Positions 8,533 to 17,459 of a DNA stretch of 64,000 bases are shown one piece after another. The DNA is from Clostridiales bacterium. Its GTDB lineage: Bacteria; Bacillota_A; Clostridia; Saccharofermentanales; Saccharofermentanaceae. Both the position numbers and the translations under genes were made by a program. Within the stretch, counting starts at the first letter, position 1. Every line of letters starts with the position of its first letter. The notes below the pieces were generated by a model. It was not told the origin of the DNA. It searched no databases and saw only the letters and a program-made list of their open reading frames with translations. The stretch spans positions 33,358 to 97,357 of the forward strand of contig JAFYJX010000077.1 of assembly GCA_017537905.1 (NCBI GenBank), written 5' to 3'.

Positions 8533-11228
8533 TATTTAGCTTCCAGCCAATCCTTTCCGAAACCAACCTCTGCAAGGAGCGGAACGCTCAGTGAAGCTGC
8601 CGCTTCCATCTCTTCCTTAAGGATAGAAGCGCAAAGGTCTTTATCTTTGATATCGCACTCACATATGAGTTCATCGTGCACCTGCATTACGAGCTTTGCA
8701 GAAGGCAGTTTTTCTGATAACGCCTTGGATACACGGTTCATGGCGATCTTTATTATGTCTGCAGCCGTGCCCTGGATAGGCGTGTTCATGGCTGCCCTGT
8801 AACCGAAATTCTTAATGTTCCTGTTCTGGCTCTTAAGCTCGTTAAGAATCCTCTTACGGCCATACATTGTTACCGCATAGCCCTTCTCCTCTCCGGATCT
8901 GCGGAGAGATTCGAGATAAGAAGTAACGCCAGGGAACTGGTTGTTATATTCCTTAATGAGGTCTGAAGCTTCCTTGTAGCCGATTCCGAGATCAGTAGCA
9001 AGTCCGTAATCGGAAATTCCGTAGATGATACTGAAGTTAACTGTCTTGGCAGTTGCTCTCATCTTATGCGTAACCATATCCTCAGATACGCCATAGACCT
9101 TTACTGCGGTTCTCTTATGGATGTCTTCACCCTCCAAGAACGCGGAACACATTACCTCATCGCCGCTTAAAGCAGCAAGAAGCCTTAATTCGATCTGTGA
9201 ATAGTCGGCATCCACCAGGATCTTGCCTTCTTCAGCAGTGAAAGCCTCGCGGAGTCTCGAGCCTTCTTCAGTCCTTACAGGAATATTCTGGAGATTAGGT
9301 TCTGTCGAAGATAATCTGCCAGTGTTGGTCATAGCCTGGGTAAATGTCGTATGGATACGAGAATCACTCTTGATCGCGCGCGCAAGGCCCACAGCATATG
9401 TGGAATCGAGCTTCGAGAGTTCTCTGTATTCGATGATGTAATCGATCTCAGGAAAATACGGTCTTAATCTCTTAAGCTCATCTATTCCTGTCGAGAAATC
9501 GCCGCTCTTGCCCTTCTTACCGGAAGGAAGGTTCAGGTGTTTTTCGCCGAAAAGGATTTCAGCAAGCTGCTTTGGTGAACCGATGTTAAATTCGGTTCCG
9601 CATGCGTCATAAACTCTGGCGCTGATATCTTCCAAACGCTTTGTATACTCGCTGTGGAGCTCTGAGAGCCTCTCTCCTGATACGTGCATGCCGTTTCTCT
9701 CGATCTTATCAAGAGTGATAACGAGCGGAAATTCAATATCGTACAACAGGCTCTTAAGTTCTTTATCGTTCTCTATGTCGCGGGACATTACTTTCGCGAT
9801 CGCCGTAACGGCCAGGAGCTTAGACGCAGTCTCTTCGACCTTGGCTGATCCGTCATCTTCAGTGATCTCATCGAACAACGAAAGCTGCTTTACAGGGCCC
9901 TTCTTGTCCTCAACAGGATAAGCGGATTTAATAACGCTCTCATATAATCTCTGGAGATCGGGCTTGCCTGAAAGGATATTAAGTACATATCCTGCGATCT
10001 CGCAATCGAAAACAGAATCAACAGCTTTAAGCGGCTCTCTTATGATCTTCGACCTGTCCTTATATTCGTAAGCAACAGGCATTACTTTGGTGCCAGATGA
10101 GAGCTTGTCGAATTCCTCAGGATCGGTCACATAGAAAGTCTTTGTGCTCCAGTCAAGAAGAATGACCTTATTACCTGACGGAATATCAACAAAATCGATA
10201 CCGCAGTTAAGGCCCGTGAGATCAATTGAAGACGGTGCTTCATACTTGATATTAAGCGCAGATTTTAATGCAGCCTCAACTTCCGAAGCTATCCCGGAAA
10301 TATAATCATCAACTTCTTCGGAAGTCTCGAAACCTGCAGGCTTTACGTCTTCCAGATCGAGCTTTTTAATTAGTGACCTTAATGCGAGGCGGTTAAGAAC
10401 GCCTGAGAGCGCCGGGAAATCTCTAGAAGACGAAGGATATACGCAGTCTTTTGCGTTTTCTTCAACTGGAGATTCACGGTCTATCGTGCAGAGTTTGATA
10501 TTGAGATCCAAAAGCTCTTTGGAATTTCTTATTCTCCCGCCCAAAGCAGGAGACAATTTATCTGCATTGTTGAATACTTCTTCGCATGAACCGTAATCAG
10601 CAATGAGCTTAAAAGCAGTTTTCTCGCCAACCTTCTCAACGCCCTTGATGTTATCGGAGTTATCACCCATAAGCGCTTTTACCTGAACGAACACTTCAGG
10701 CTTTACACCGTATGTTTCTTCGAACATCTTGCGGTCGAATAAGATCCTCGGCTCTTTACCCTTGCCGGACTGCGGCATGATGACAGAAACCTTGTCCGAG
10801 ATGAGCTGGAAATCGTCGTGGTCTCCGCTGAAAATATAGACGTCCATACCTTCTGCTTCGCCCTGCTTGGACAAAGTTCCGATAAGGTCGTCAGCTTCAT
10901 AGCCTGCAAGTTCCATGCGCTTGATTCCGTAAAGATCGAGCATGTTCTTAACAACAGGCATCTGGGCCGCAAGATCGTCAGGCATACCCTTACGGTTAGC
11001 CTTATAATCAACGCTCATCTTATGTCTGAATGTAGGCTCTCTCCTGTCGAAAAGAACACACATATAATCAGGGTTATATTCCTTCATGACGCCCAGAACG
11101 GAATTAAAGAATCCGTTTACGGCACCTGTCGGTGTTCCGTCAGGCGCAGTCATGGGAGCTCTGCCGATTACGGCATAATAAGCCCTGTTGATTATAGAGT
11201 TACCGTCGACAAGAAGGAGTGTGCTCAT
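8532..11228 (-). CDS. polA: DNA polymerase I
   Basis: Repair and Okazaki-fragment polymerase of 898 aa. The 5'-nuclease domain (about 1-290) has VDGNSIINRA, LFDRREPTFRH, GYEADDLIGTL and GDNSDNIKGV. The central 3'-5' exonuclease domain (about 325-480) is degenerate: the first motif reads NCGIDFVDIPS and lacks the DxE pair, which is frequent in Firmicutes. The polymerase domain is intact, with motif A DYSQIELR (D675), motif B RATAKTVNFSIIYG and motif C VMQVHDELICE (HDE 851-853). A QLSLF segment at 448-452 matches the beta-clamp binding consensus. It overlaps the activase and coaE by one base each. Proofreading is not expected from this protein. Confidence 0.97.
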   Translation of the reverse strand: MSTLLLVDGNSIINRAYYAVIGRAPMTAPDGTPTGAVNGFFNSVLGVMKEYNPDYMCVLFDRREPTFRHKMSVDYKANRKGMPDDLAAQMPVVKNMLDLYGIKRMELAGYEADDLIGTLSKQGEAEGMDVYIFSGDHDDFQLISDKVSVIMPQSGKGKEPRILFDRKMFEETYGVKPEVFVQVKALMGDNSDNIKGVEKVGEKTAFKLIADYGSCEEVFNNADKLSPALGGRIRNSKELLDLNIKLCTIDRESPVEENAKDCVYPSSSRDFPALSGVLNRLALRSLIKKLDLEDVKPAGFETSEEVDDYISGIASEVEAALKSALNIKYEAPSSIDLTGLNCGIDFVDIPSGNKVILLDWSTKTFYVTDPEEFDKLSSGTKVMPVAYEYKDRSKIIREPLKAVDSVFDCEIAGYVLNILSGKPDLQRLYESVIKSAYPVEDKKGPVKQLSLFDEITEDDGSAKVEETASKLLAVTAIAKVMSRDIENDKELKSLLYDIEFPLVITLDKIERNGMHVSGERLSELHSEYTKRLEDISARVYDACGTEFNIGSPKQLAEILFGEKHLNLPSGKKGKSGDFSTGIDELKRLRPYFPEIDYIIEYRELSKLDSTYAVGLARAIKSDSRIHTTFTQAMTNTGRLSSTEPNLQNIPVRTEEGSRLREAFTAEEGKILVDADYSQIELRLLAALSGDEVMCSAFLEGEDIHKRTAVKVYGVSEDMVTHKMRATAKTVNFSIIYGISDYGLATDLGIGYKEASDLIKEYNNQFPGVTSYLESLRRSGEEKGYAVTMYGRKRILNELKSQNRNIKNFGYRAAMNTPIQGTAADIIKIAMNRVSKALSEKLPSAKLVMQVHDELICECDIKDKDLCASILKEEMEAAASLSVPLLAEVGFGKDWLEAK

Positions 11229-14200
11229 CAGTTGCCCTCTTTTGCTTTCTTCTCTTTTTCGATTTCCTGTTCTCTTACTGCACGTGCAGTGCTGATCATG
11301 AGCTTGATACGGTTAAGCTGGTTAGCTTCTGAAGCGCCCGGATCGTAGTCGATCGGAACGATATTGGACATAGGATACTGTCTTCTCAATTCCTTGATCA
11401 TGCCCTTACCTGTAACATGGTTAGGAAGACATGCGAAAGGCTGGGCACAGATGATATTCGGAACACCGTCCTGAATGAGTTCGATCATCTCGGCCGTAAG
11501 GAACCAGCCCTCACCGCAGGAGTTGCCGCAGCTTAATACCGTAGAAGACTTTTCTGCCAGCTCCTGAATCCTTTCAGTCAGCATGAACTTGCCGTTTGTC
11601 TTCGCAAATTCCTTATTGATAGGCTTTCTCAAGGACTCTAAGAACTTGATAGCAGTCTTCATGATATAACCGGTCTTCTTGCTCTTACCAAGGTTCTGAG
11701 CCTGCCACACAGGGTTATAAGCGCAGTACAGGAAGAAGTCCAATACGCCCGGCAATACTGCTTCGCAGCCTTCTGCTTCGATAACGTCGATTGCATTGTT
11801 ATTTGCATCAGGCTGGAACTTAACAAGGATCTCGCCTACAAGTCCTACACGAGGTTTTCTCGGTATATCTGCCAAAGGAAGTGCATCGAACTTGGACACA
11901 GCAAACTTGACGAATTCCTTATATTTAGTAATTACCGGAGGATTATCGAAATCAACACCGATCTGTGAGAGGCACTCTAAGATCTCCTTCTTCTCCTCAA
12001 TAGACTTGGAGAAGTAGCTGTTAGGCATCATGACATCATATCTCTCGGTAAGATCGTCATTTAAGTTCTTAGGATTGAAGAGCCTTCTGCCGATCCTGTT
12101 GATGTATGAATACAGGGCATTTGCTGAACCGGGGACCTTTTCGTAAGGTCTTACTCTTAAGAGCAATGTGGAGAGCATATCGCCTGCGCACAGAGCCTTG
12201 ACGGCATCGAGTGCGAATGAAGTAGTATATTCAAAACCTTCATTCTTTTCAAATCTCTGGGCAGAGATCGTAATGACAGGGATCTGCGGATATCCTGCTT
12301 CCTTTAATGCTTTTCTTAAGAAAGCAACGTAGTTTGTAGCACGGCATCCGCCGCCCGTCTGAGTGATAGCGAGAGTCGTATTATCAGGATCGATCTCGCC
12401 TTTTAAGATCGCATTGATCATCTGACCGATAACGATAATCGTCGGGAAGCATGCGTCGTTATTTACGAACTTAAGGCCGCACTCGATATCTTCTCTTGTT
12501 GCCTGCTTTAAGAGCTTTAACTTATATCCGTGCTTATGGAAAACGGACTCTACGAGCTCGAACTGGACAGGGGCCATCTGGGGAGCCAGGATAGTGTGAT
12601 TCTTCTTATGCTCCTTGGTAAATTCAACACGCTGTAATGTGTAAGGTGCGCTGTCATTTTCATCAGGAACGAATACTCTTGCCTCGCCCTTATCGATCAG
12701 TTCCTGACGCTCGTTCATCGCAACAACGAGAGATCTCATTCTGATCCTTGCAGCGCCGAGGTTACTTACTTCATCGATCTTAAGGAGCGTATAGAGCTTA
12801 CCTGAAGATTCCAGGATCTCCTGAACCTGGTCTGAAGTAACTGCATCAAGACCGCAGCCAAAGCTCGTAAGCTGTACGAGCTCCAAATCAGGTCTCGTGA
12901 TTACGAATGCAGCTGCCTCATAAAGTCTCGTGTGATACATCCACTGGTCGATAACTCTGATAGGTCTCTTCAATACGCCGGGCTTGGCAACTGAATCTTC
13001 AGTAAGAACAGCAAGTCCGAGTGAATTGATCATCTGGGGAATACCATGGTTGATCTCAGGATCGCAGTGATAAGGTCTTCCTGCAAGAACGATACCTTTA
13101 AGGCCCTTTTCTTCCATCTCCTTAAGGATCTCACGTCCCTTATTTCTGATGTCTTCCTTGTATTTGTAATACTCCTCTGCGCCTGCCTGGACAGCCTGCT
13201 TTGCTTCATCAGCGGACACGCCGAGATAATCGAAGCACTCAGTAAGGTGGAGCGCCACGTTATCGAGATTATCCAAAGGCATGAAAGGATTTAAGTATCT
13301 GATATTCTTCTCCAAAAGGTTCTCAACATTGTTCCTGATAACTTCCGGATATGAGCATACGATCGGACAGTTATAGTGGTTGTTGGAATTCTGGTTCTCT
13401 ATATTCTCGTAAGGAACATCAGGATAAAAGATTGTCGTAATACCGCGGTCTATGAGGTTCTCGATATGGCCGTGAGCAAGCTTTGCCGGATAGCATACTG
13501 ACTCTGAAGGGATCGTCTCCATACCGCCTTCGTAGATCTTGTGAGATGATCTCGCGGAGATAAGGACTCTGAATCCGAGCTTGGTAAGAACAGTAAACCA
13601 GAAAGGATAATTCTCATACTGGTTAAGAACTCTCGGGATTCCGATCTCGCCTCTGGGCGCATCCTCAAGCTTTAAAGGCTTATAGTAGCTGAATGTTCTA
13701 GAATACTTATAATCGAAAAGATTAGGGAGCTTTTTCTTATCGCCTGCAGGTTCCCTGTCAAGCGCTAAGTCCTCGCCTCTCTCGCAGCGGTTACCTGATA
13801 CGAACTTGGTACCATTGGAGAATGTAGCGATCGTAAGGCGGCAATGGTTCGTGCAGCCCTGGCACTGGGTATTCTCAGTCTCCATCTTAAAAGAGTCGAG
13901 TTCATCCTTACCGAGGACATTGGATCTTCCGTCTTCATGGCCTCTCTTCTGTGCGATAAGAGCAGCGCCGAAAGCGCCCATCAGGCCTGCAACATTAGGT
14001 CTTATTACGTCTCTTCCTGATACGAGCTCAAAGCATCTTAAGATAGCGTCATTAAGGAACGTACCGCCCTGAACGACGATATTCTTGCCGAGCTGCTCGG
14101 TATCACGGATCTTGATTACTTTATAAAGCGCATTTCTAACGACTGAATATGAGAGACCGGCGGAGATATCACCTACGGATGCTCCCTCCTTCTGTGCCTG

Positions 14201-15676
14201 CTTAACCTTGGAGTTCATGAATACAGTACAACGCGTACCGAGATCTACAGGCTTTGTGGAGGACAATGCAGCCTCAGCAAACTCAGGTGTTGTAAGGCCC
14301 AGGGTCTGGGCAAATGTCTGGATAAATGAACCGCAGCCGGAAGAACATGCTTCGTTGAGCATAATGGAATCGATTACGCCGTTCCTGATCTTCATGCACT
14401 TCATGTCCTGGCCGCCGATATCGATGATGAAGTCAACATCAGGACAGAAGAACTTAGCAGACTGGAAGTGAGCCATCGTCTCGATCTCGCCGATATCAAT
14501 ATTCAATGCAGCCTTGATGATGTTCTCACCGTATCCTGTAACGCAGGAATGAGCGATATAGCAGTCTTCGGGCATCTTTGAATAGATATCCTTCATGATC
14601 GCAACAGCGCTCATGACAGGATTGCCCTTGTTGCTCGCATAGTATGTGTAAACGAGATCGCCCTTTCTGTTGATTACAACAGCCTTGGTAGTTGTGGAAC
14701 CTGCATCGACACCGAGATAGAGAGCGCCAGTCTGGTCCTTGATGTTAAGGACAGGAATCTGGTCCTTCTTATGGCGCTCATCGAAAGCGTCCTTATCTTC
14801 CTTGCTCTTGAAGATAGGATCGATCCTGATGATGTCCGGAACAAAGCCTTCCCTGTTCTTAAGCTTTTCGAGAAGTTCGGAAAGATTAACAGGATTCTTG
14901 CCGTCTGCAGACAAAGCCGCGCCCAAAGCAACATAGATCTGGGCTTCTTCAGGCATCCAGAATGAATCCACCTTGCCTTCCAATGTGCGCTCGAAAGCAT
15001 TTCGAAGCTCAGAATTGAAGAACAAAGGACCGCCTAAGAATGTGACGTTACCCTTGATAGGTCTGCCGCACGCGAGGCCTGATATAGTCTGGTTAACTAC
15101 TGACTGATAAATAGAAGCCGCGAGGTCTTCTTTTGCAGCACCTTCATTGATAAGGGGCTGTAAGTCGGACTTGGCGAAAACGCCGCAGCGGCTTGCGATC
15201 GTATAAAGTGATCTGTAGTCTTTTGCAAAGTTGTTAAGACCGTCAGCGTCCGTCTGAAGGAGCGAAGCCATCTGGTCGATGAATGAACCCGTACCGCCTG
15301 CGCATGTACCGTTCATACGCTGCTCAAGCACAGGATGCATATATGTGATCTTGGCATCCTCACCGCCAAGCTCGATTATTACGTCTGTCTCAGGGTGATA
15401 TGTCTTGATGGCCTGTGTCTCAGCCATTACTTCCTGTGTGAACTTAAAGCCGAGCCAGTTGGCAACAGAAAGTCCGCCTGAACCCGTTATAACTACATCA
15501 ACGTCGATTCCCGGGAACTTCTTGTTCAAGTCTTCAAAAAGATCGTTTAAAAGACCCGAAACATCTGAATGGTGTCTCTGATAATCGCTGTGGATTATCT
15601 TCTCGCCGTCCAAGAGAACGACCTTAATCGTTGTAGATCCGATATCAAGACCAAGCTTGTATACCTTGCCCATCAC
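11228..15676 (-). CDS. Giant 2-hydroxyacyl-CoA dehydratase activase-like protein (BadF/HgdC type)
   Basis: A 1482-aa fusion. Two ASKHA ATPase domains lie in tandem: about 1-260 (LGLDIGSTTIKVV, GTCAGGTGSFIDQ with Cys125, SRCGVF with Cys164) and about 318-590 (YLGVDAGSTTTKAVV, NEACSSGCGSFIQ, TRCTVFMNSKV). The cysteines match the positions that hold the bridging 4Fe-4S cluster in HgdC-type activators. A Cys cluster near residue 625-655 (QCQGCTNHC...C) and DUF2229/HgdB-like regions follow (IGIPRVLNQYENYPFWF, SCGNSCGEGWFL). Such activators drive ATP-dependent electron transfer to dehydratases; this long form is common in anaerobes, and its substrate is unknown. No separate dehydratase subunits are encoded nearby. 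It overlaps polA by one base. Confidence 0.88.
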   Translation of the reverse strand: MMGKVYKLGLDIGSTTIKVVLLDGEKIIHSDYQRHHSDVSGLLNDLFEDLNKKFPGIDVDVVITGSGGLSVANWLGFKFTQEVMAETQAIKTYHPETDVIIELGGEDAKITYMHPVLEQRMNGTCAGGTGSFIDQMASLLQTDADGLNNFAKDYRSLYTIASRCGVFAKSDLQPLINEGAAKEDLAASIYQSVVNQTISGLACGRPIKGNVTFLGGPLFFNSELRNAFERTLEGKVDSFWMPEEAQIYVALGAALSADGKNPVNLSELLEKLKNREGFVPDIIRIDPIFKSKEDKDAFDERHKKDQIPVLNIKDQTGALYLGVDAGSTTTKAVVINRKGDLVYTYYASNKGNPVMSAVAIMKDIYSKMPEDCYIAHSCVTGYGENIIKAALNIDIGEIETMAHFQSAKFFCPDVDFIIDIGGQDMKCMKIRNGVIDSIMLNEACSSGCGSFIQTFAQTLGLTTPEFAEAALSSTKPVDLGTRCTVFMNSKVKQAQKEGASVGDISAGLSYSVVRNALYKVIKIRDTEQLGKNIVVQGGTFLNDAILRCFELVSGRDVIRPNVAGLMGAFGAALIAQKRGHEDGRSNVLGKDELDSFKMETENTQCQGCTNHCRLTIATFSNGTKFVSGNRCERGEDLALDREPAGDKKKLPNLFDYKYSRTFSYYKPLKLEDAPRGEIGIPRVLNQYENYPFWFTVLTKLGFRVLISARSSHKIYEGGMETIPSESVCYPAKLAHGHIENLIDRGITTIFYPDVPYENIENQNSNNHYNCPIVCSYPEVIRNNVENLLEKNIRYLNPFMPLDNLDNVALHLTECFDYLGVSADEAKQAVQAGAEEYYKYKEDIRNKGREILKEMEEKGLKGIVLAGRPYHCDPEINHGIPQMINSLGLAVLTEDSVAKPGVLKRPIRVIDQWMYHTRLYEAAAFVITRPDLELVQLTSFGCGLDAVTSDQVQEILESSGKLYTLLKIDEVSNLGAARIRMRSLVVAMNERQELIDKGEARVFVPDENDSAPYTLQRVEFTKEHKKNHTILAPQMAPVQFELVESVFHKHGYKLKLLKQATREDIECGLKFVNNDACFPTIIVIGQMINAILKGEIDPDNTTLAITQTGGGCRATNYVAFLRKALKEAGYPQIPVITISAQRFEKNEGFEYTTSFALDAVKALCAGDMLSTLLLRVRPYEKVPGSANALYSYINRIGRRLFNPKNLNDDLTERYDVMMPNSYFSKSIEEKKEILECLSQIGVDFDNPPVITKYKEFVKFAVSKFDALPLADIPRKPRVGLVGEILVKFQPDANNNAIDVIEAEGCEAVLPGVLDFFLYCAYNPVWQAQNLGKSKKTGYIMKTAIKFLESLRKPINKEFAKTNGKFMLTERIQELAEKSSTVLSCGNSCGEGWFLTAEMIELIQDGVPNIICAQPFACLPNHVTGKGMIKELRRQYPMSNIVPIDYDPGASEANQLNRIKLMISTARAVREQEIEKEKKAKEGN

Positions 15677-15692
15677 TTACCCTCCAAAGTGG

Positions 15693-16451
15693 TTATCTGT
15701 TAGTTTTAGGCGTACCCTTGGGCTGCGCCTGATTGCGAACTACGTTATTACCCGAATTTCTGTAGTTCTTACCGGAAGAGCCTGCACTACGGCTCTTCGT
15801 TGTTTTCTTGCGTGGCTGAATAGAACCAAACAGCTTAAATGACTTATCCTTAAGGTCCTTAAGCCATGTCATCTGCTCAGATCTCAACGCCTCCTTGAAA
15901 TTGCCCGAATTCAAGCCCTGCTTAAACTCGGAACTCAAAGAGACTCTTAAGAGCTCATCCGGAATGCCTAGAGAAAGATCAAAGGGCTTTCCGAATGTAT
16001 CGAACACATTAAGCTGCAATGAATCACATACGGTCTTGCAGTTAGCCTCATAAAGAGCCACATCGCACTTTATGCCGAGCTGAGTCATGAGGCCTGTGAA
16101 ATTAAGCGTGATATAAGGAAGATTGCTCGAAAAGATCAAATGAAGGCATATAAGCTTCATATAAGATTCAAGACAGATGCATTCCTGGTCACAGATCAAT
16201 GAAAGATCACCTTCAGAGGTCATCTTCGAAATATCGGCTTTCTCGTTCTCGAAGCCGTTAGCCCACAGAAAATACAGCTCTCTGTAGACTTCCTTCTTAA
16301 AACTCTCAAAATCACGGGTAAGGGGCTCTGCGAGAACCTTACTGCCGAGATTGAAGATATACTGCATATATGACACTTCAAGATAGCTCGGAACCGAGAA
16401 ATACTTGAAGTAAGCCGCTACATCACGGCTGTTGTAGATATATTTGCGCAA
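15693..16451 (-). CDS. Uncharacterised protein upstream of the activase
   Basis: I do not recognise this family. I prefer the TTG start at 16451 (252 aa): AGGAG lies eight bases upstream of it, whereas the ATG at 16472 sits only about nine bases after the predicted transcription start and has no ribosome binding site. The first 190 residues are mixed alpha-helical with several cysteines and no clear membrane segment. The last 45 residues are basic and low in complexity (RKKTTKSRSAGSSGKNYRNS), like a nucleic-acid or ribosome binding tail. It is the first gene of the unit and lies 16 bases before the activase, so the two may act together. No function can be assigned. Confidence 0.75.
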   Translation of the reverse strand: MRKYIYNSRDVAAYFKYFSVPSYLEVSYMQYIFNLGSKVLAEPLTRDFESFKKEVYRELYFLWANGFENEKADISKMTSEGDLSLICDQECICLESYMKLICLHLIFSSNLPYITLNFTGLMTQLGIKCDVALYEANCKTVCDSLQLNVFDTFGKPFDLSLGIPDELLRVSLSSEFKQGLNSGNFKEALRSEQMTWLKDLKDKSFKLFGSIQPRKKTTKSRSAGSSGKNYRNSGNNVVRNQAQPKGTPKTNR

Positions 16452-16487
16452 AAAGACTTCTCCTGTCCGCATAATAATTCATTGTGA

Positions 16488-16496
16488 ATTATAGCA
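16488..16496 (-). promoter_or_regulatory. Extended -10 promoter of the polA unit
   Basis: On the minus strand TGC is followed by a consensus TATAAT (16493-16488). The predicted start of transcription is near 16481, giving a short leader of about 30 bases to the TTG start at 16451. No clear -35 is visible. This is the only strong promoter seen ahead of the unknown protein-activase-polA-coaE unit. Confidence 0.65.
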
Positions 16497-16549
16497 TAAA
16501 CAAGCTAATATACTTATTAAAAATAAAAGAGTTATATGGCAATTAGGAA

Positions 16550-17425
16550 TTAAGCAGGTGTACCGCCGCCGATAACGCCGCAGGCACCAAGGATAAGAAC
16601 AAGGAGTCCTAAGCCGATACGGTACCATCCGAAGCATGAGAATGTATGATTCTTAATAAATGCCATAAGCTTTTTGATGATAAGAAGGCTGACTACAAAT
16701 GCCGTAACCATTCCTACCAAAAGAAGACCGACCTCATGAGCCGATACTCCGCCGTCGTACTTGACTATCTTAAGAAGGCTCGCACCGAACATTACAGGGA
16801 TAGCAAGGAAGAATGTAAATTTTGCTGCAGCTTCCCTCTTGATGCCAATAGCTATAGAACCTACAATCGTCGAACCTGATCTGGATGCTCCCGGGAAAAC
16901 AGCAGCAAACAGCTGGAAAATACCGATTGCAAGAGCGTGGCCCCAGTTGAGCTGGTTAACAGTCTTGACTATAGGGTTCCTGTTCTTCATAAGGTATTCG
17001 ACAACGATAAATGCAACACCGAATACGATAAGTGCGATTGCAACTACGAAATAGTTATAGAGGTGCTCATCGAGCCAGTCGTCGAAAAGAACGCCTACGA
17101 TCGCTGCAGGAACACATGCCAGCGCGATCTTAAGCCAGAGAATGATCTTATCCTTCATAACATATCTGCCGATGCCAGTTCTCGAGAAAGGATGCTCATT
17201 ATTCTTGATACCGAACGGCCAGATTTCCTTCCAGAATATGACGATTACGGCCATAATGGCGCCAAGCTGGATAACAACGAGATAAAGATCGTAGAATTCC
17301 GGCGAGACATTGAGCTTTAAGAACTCATTTAATATGATCATGTGTCCGGTAGAACTAACCGGAAGCCACTCTGTAATACCTTCAACAATGCCGAAAATAA
17401 AGGCAACAATATAATCCCAAATCAT
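16550..17425 (-). CDS. uppP: Undecaprenyl-diphosphatase UppP (BacA)
   Basis: Integral membrane enzyme that dephosphorylates undecaprenyl diphosphate to recycle the lipid carrier for peptidoglycan synthesis; overexpression gives bacitracin resistance. The 291-aa protein has about eight transmembrane helices and both family motifs: GIVEGITEWLPVSSTGH at the N-terminus and GASRSGSTI (about 180-190), which hold the catalytic glutamates, serine and arginine. GAGGAG precedes the ATG. It follows leuA by 34 bases on the same strand and is the last gene of the unit before the promoter at 16488. With murD two genes upstream it places wall synthesis in this unit. Confidence 0.96.
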   Translation of the reverse strand: MIWDYIVAFIFGIVEGITEWLPVSSTGHMIILNEFLKLNVSPEFYDLYLVVIQLGAIMAVIVIFWKEIWPFGIKNNEHPFSRTGIGRYVMKDKIILWLKIALACVPAAIVGVLFDDWLDEHLYNYFVVAIALIVFGVAFIVVEYLMKNRNPIVKTVNQLNWGHALAIGIFQLFAAVFPGASRSGSTIVGSIAIGIKREAAAKFTFFLAIPVMFGASLLKIVKYDGGVSAHEVGLLLVGMVTAFVVSLLIIKKLMAFIKNHTFSCFGWYRIGLGLLVLILGACGVIGGGTPA

Positions 17426-17459
17426 TTTTTAAACTCCTCTTTTCCTTAAAACCCCAAAA

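Noticed and set aside
16452..16472. ATG start at 16472 for the unknown protein
   Set aside because: It lies about nine bases after the predicted transcription start with no ribosome binding site; the TTG at 16451 has AGGAG at eight bases.
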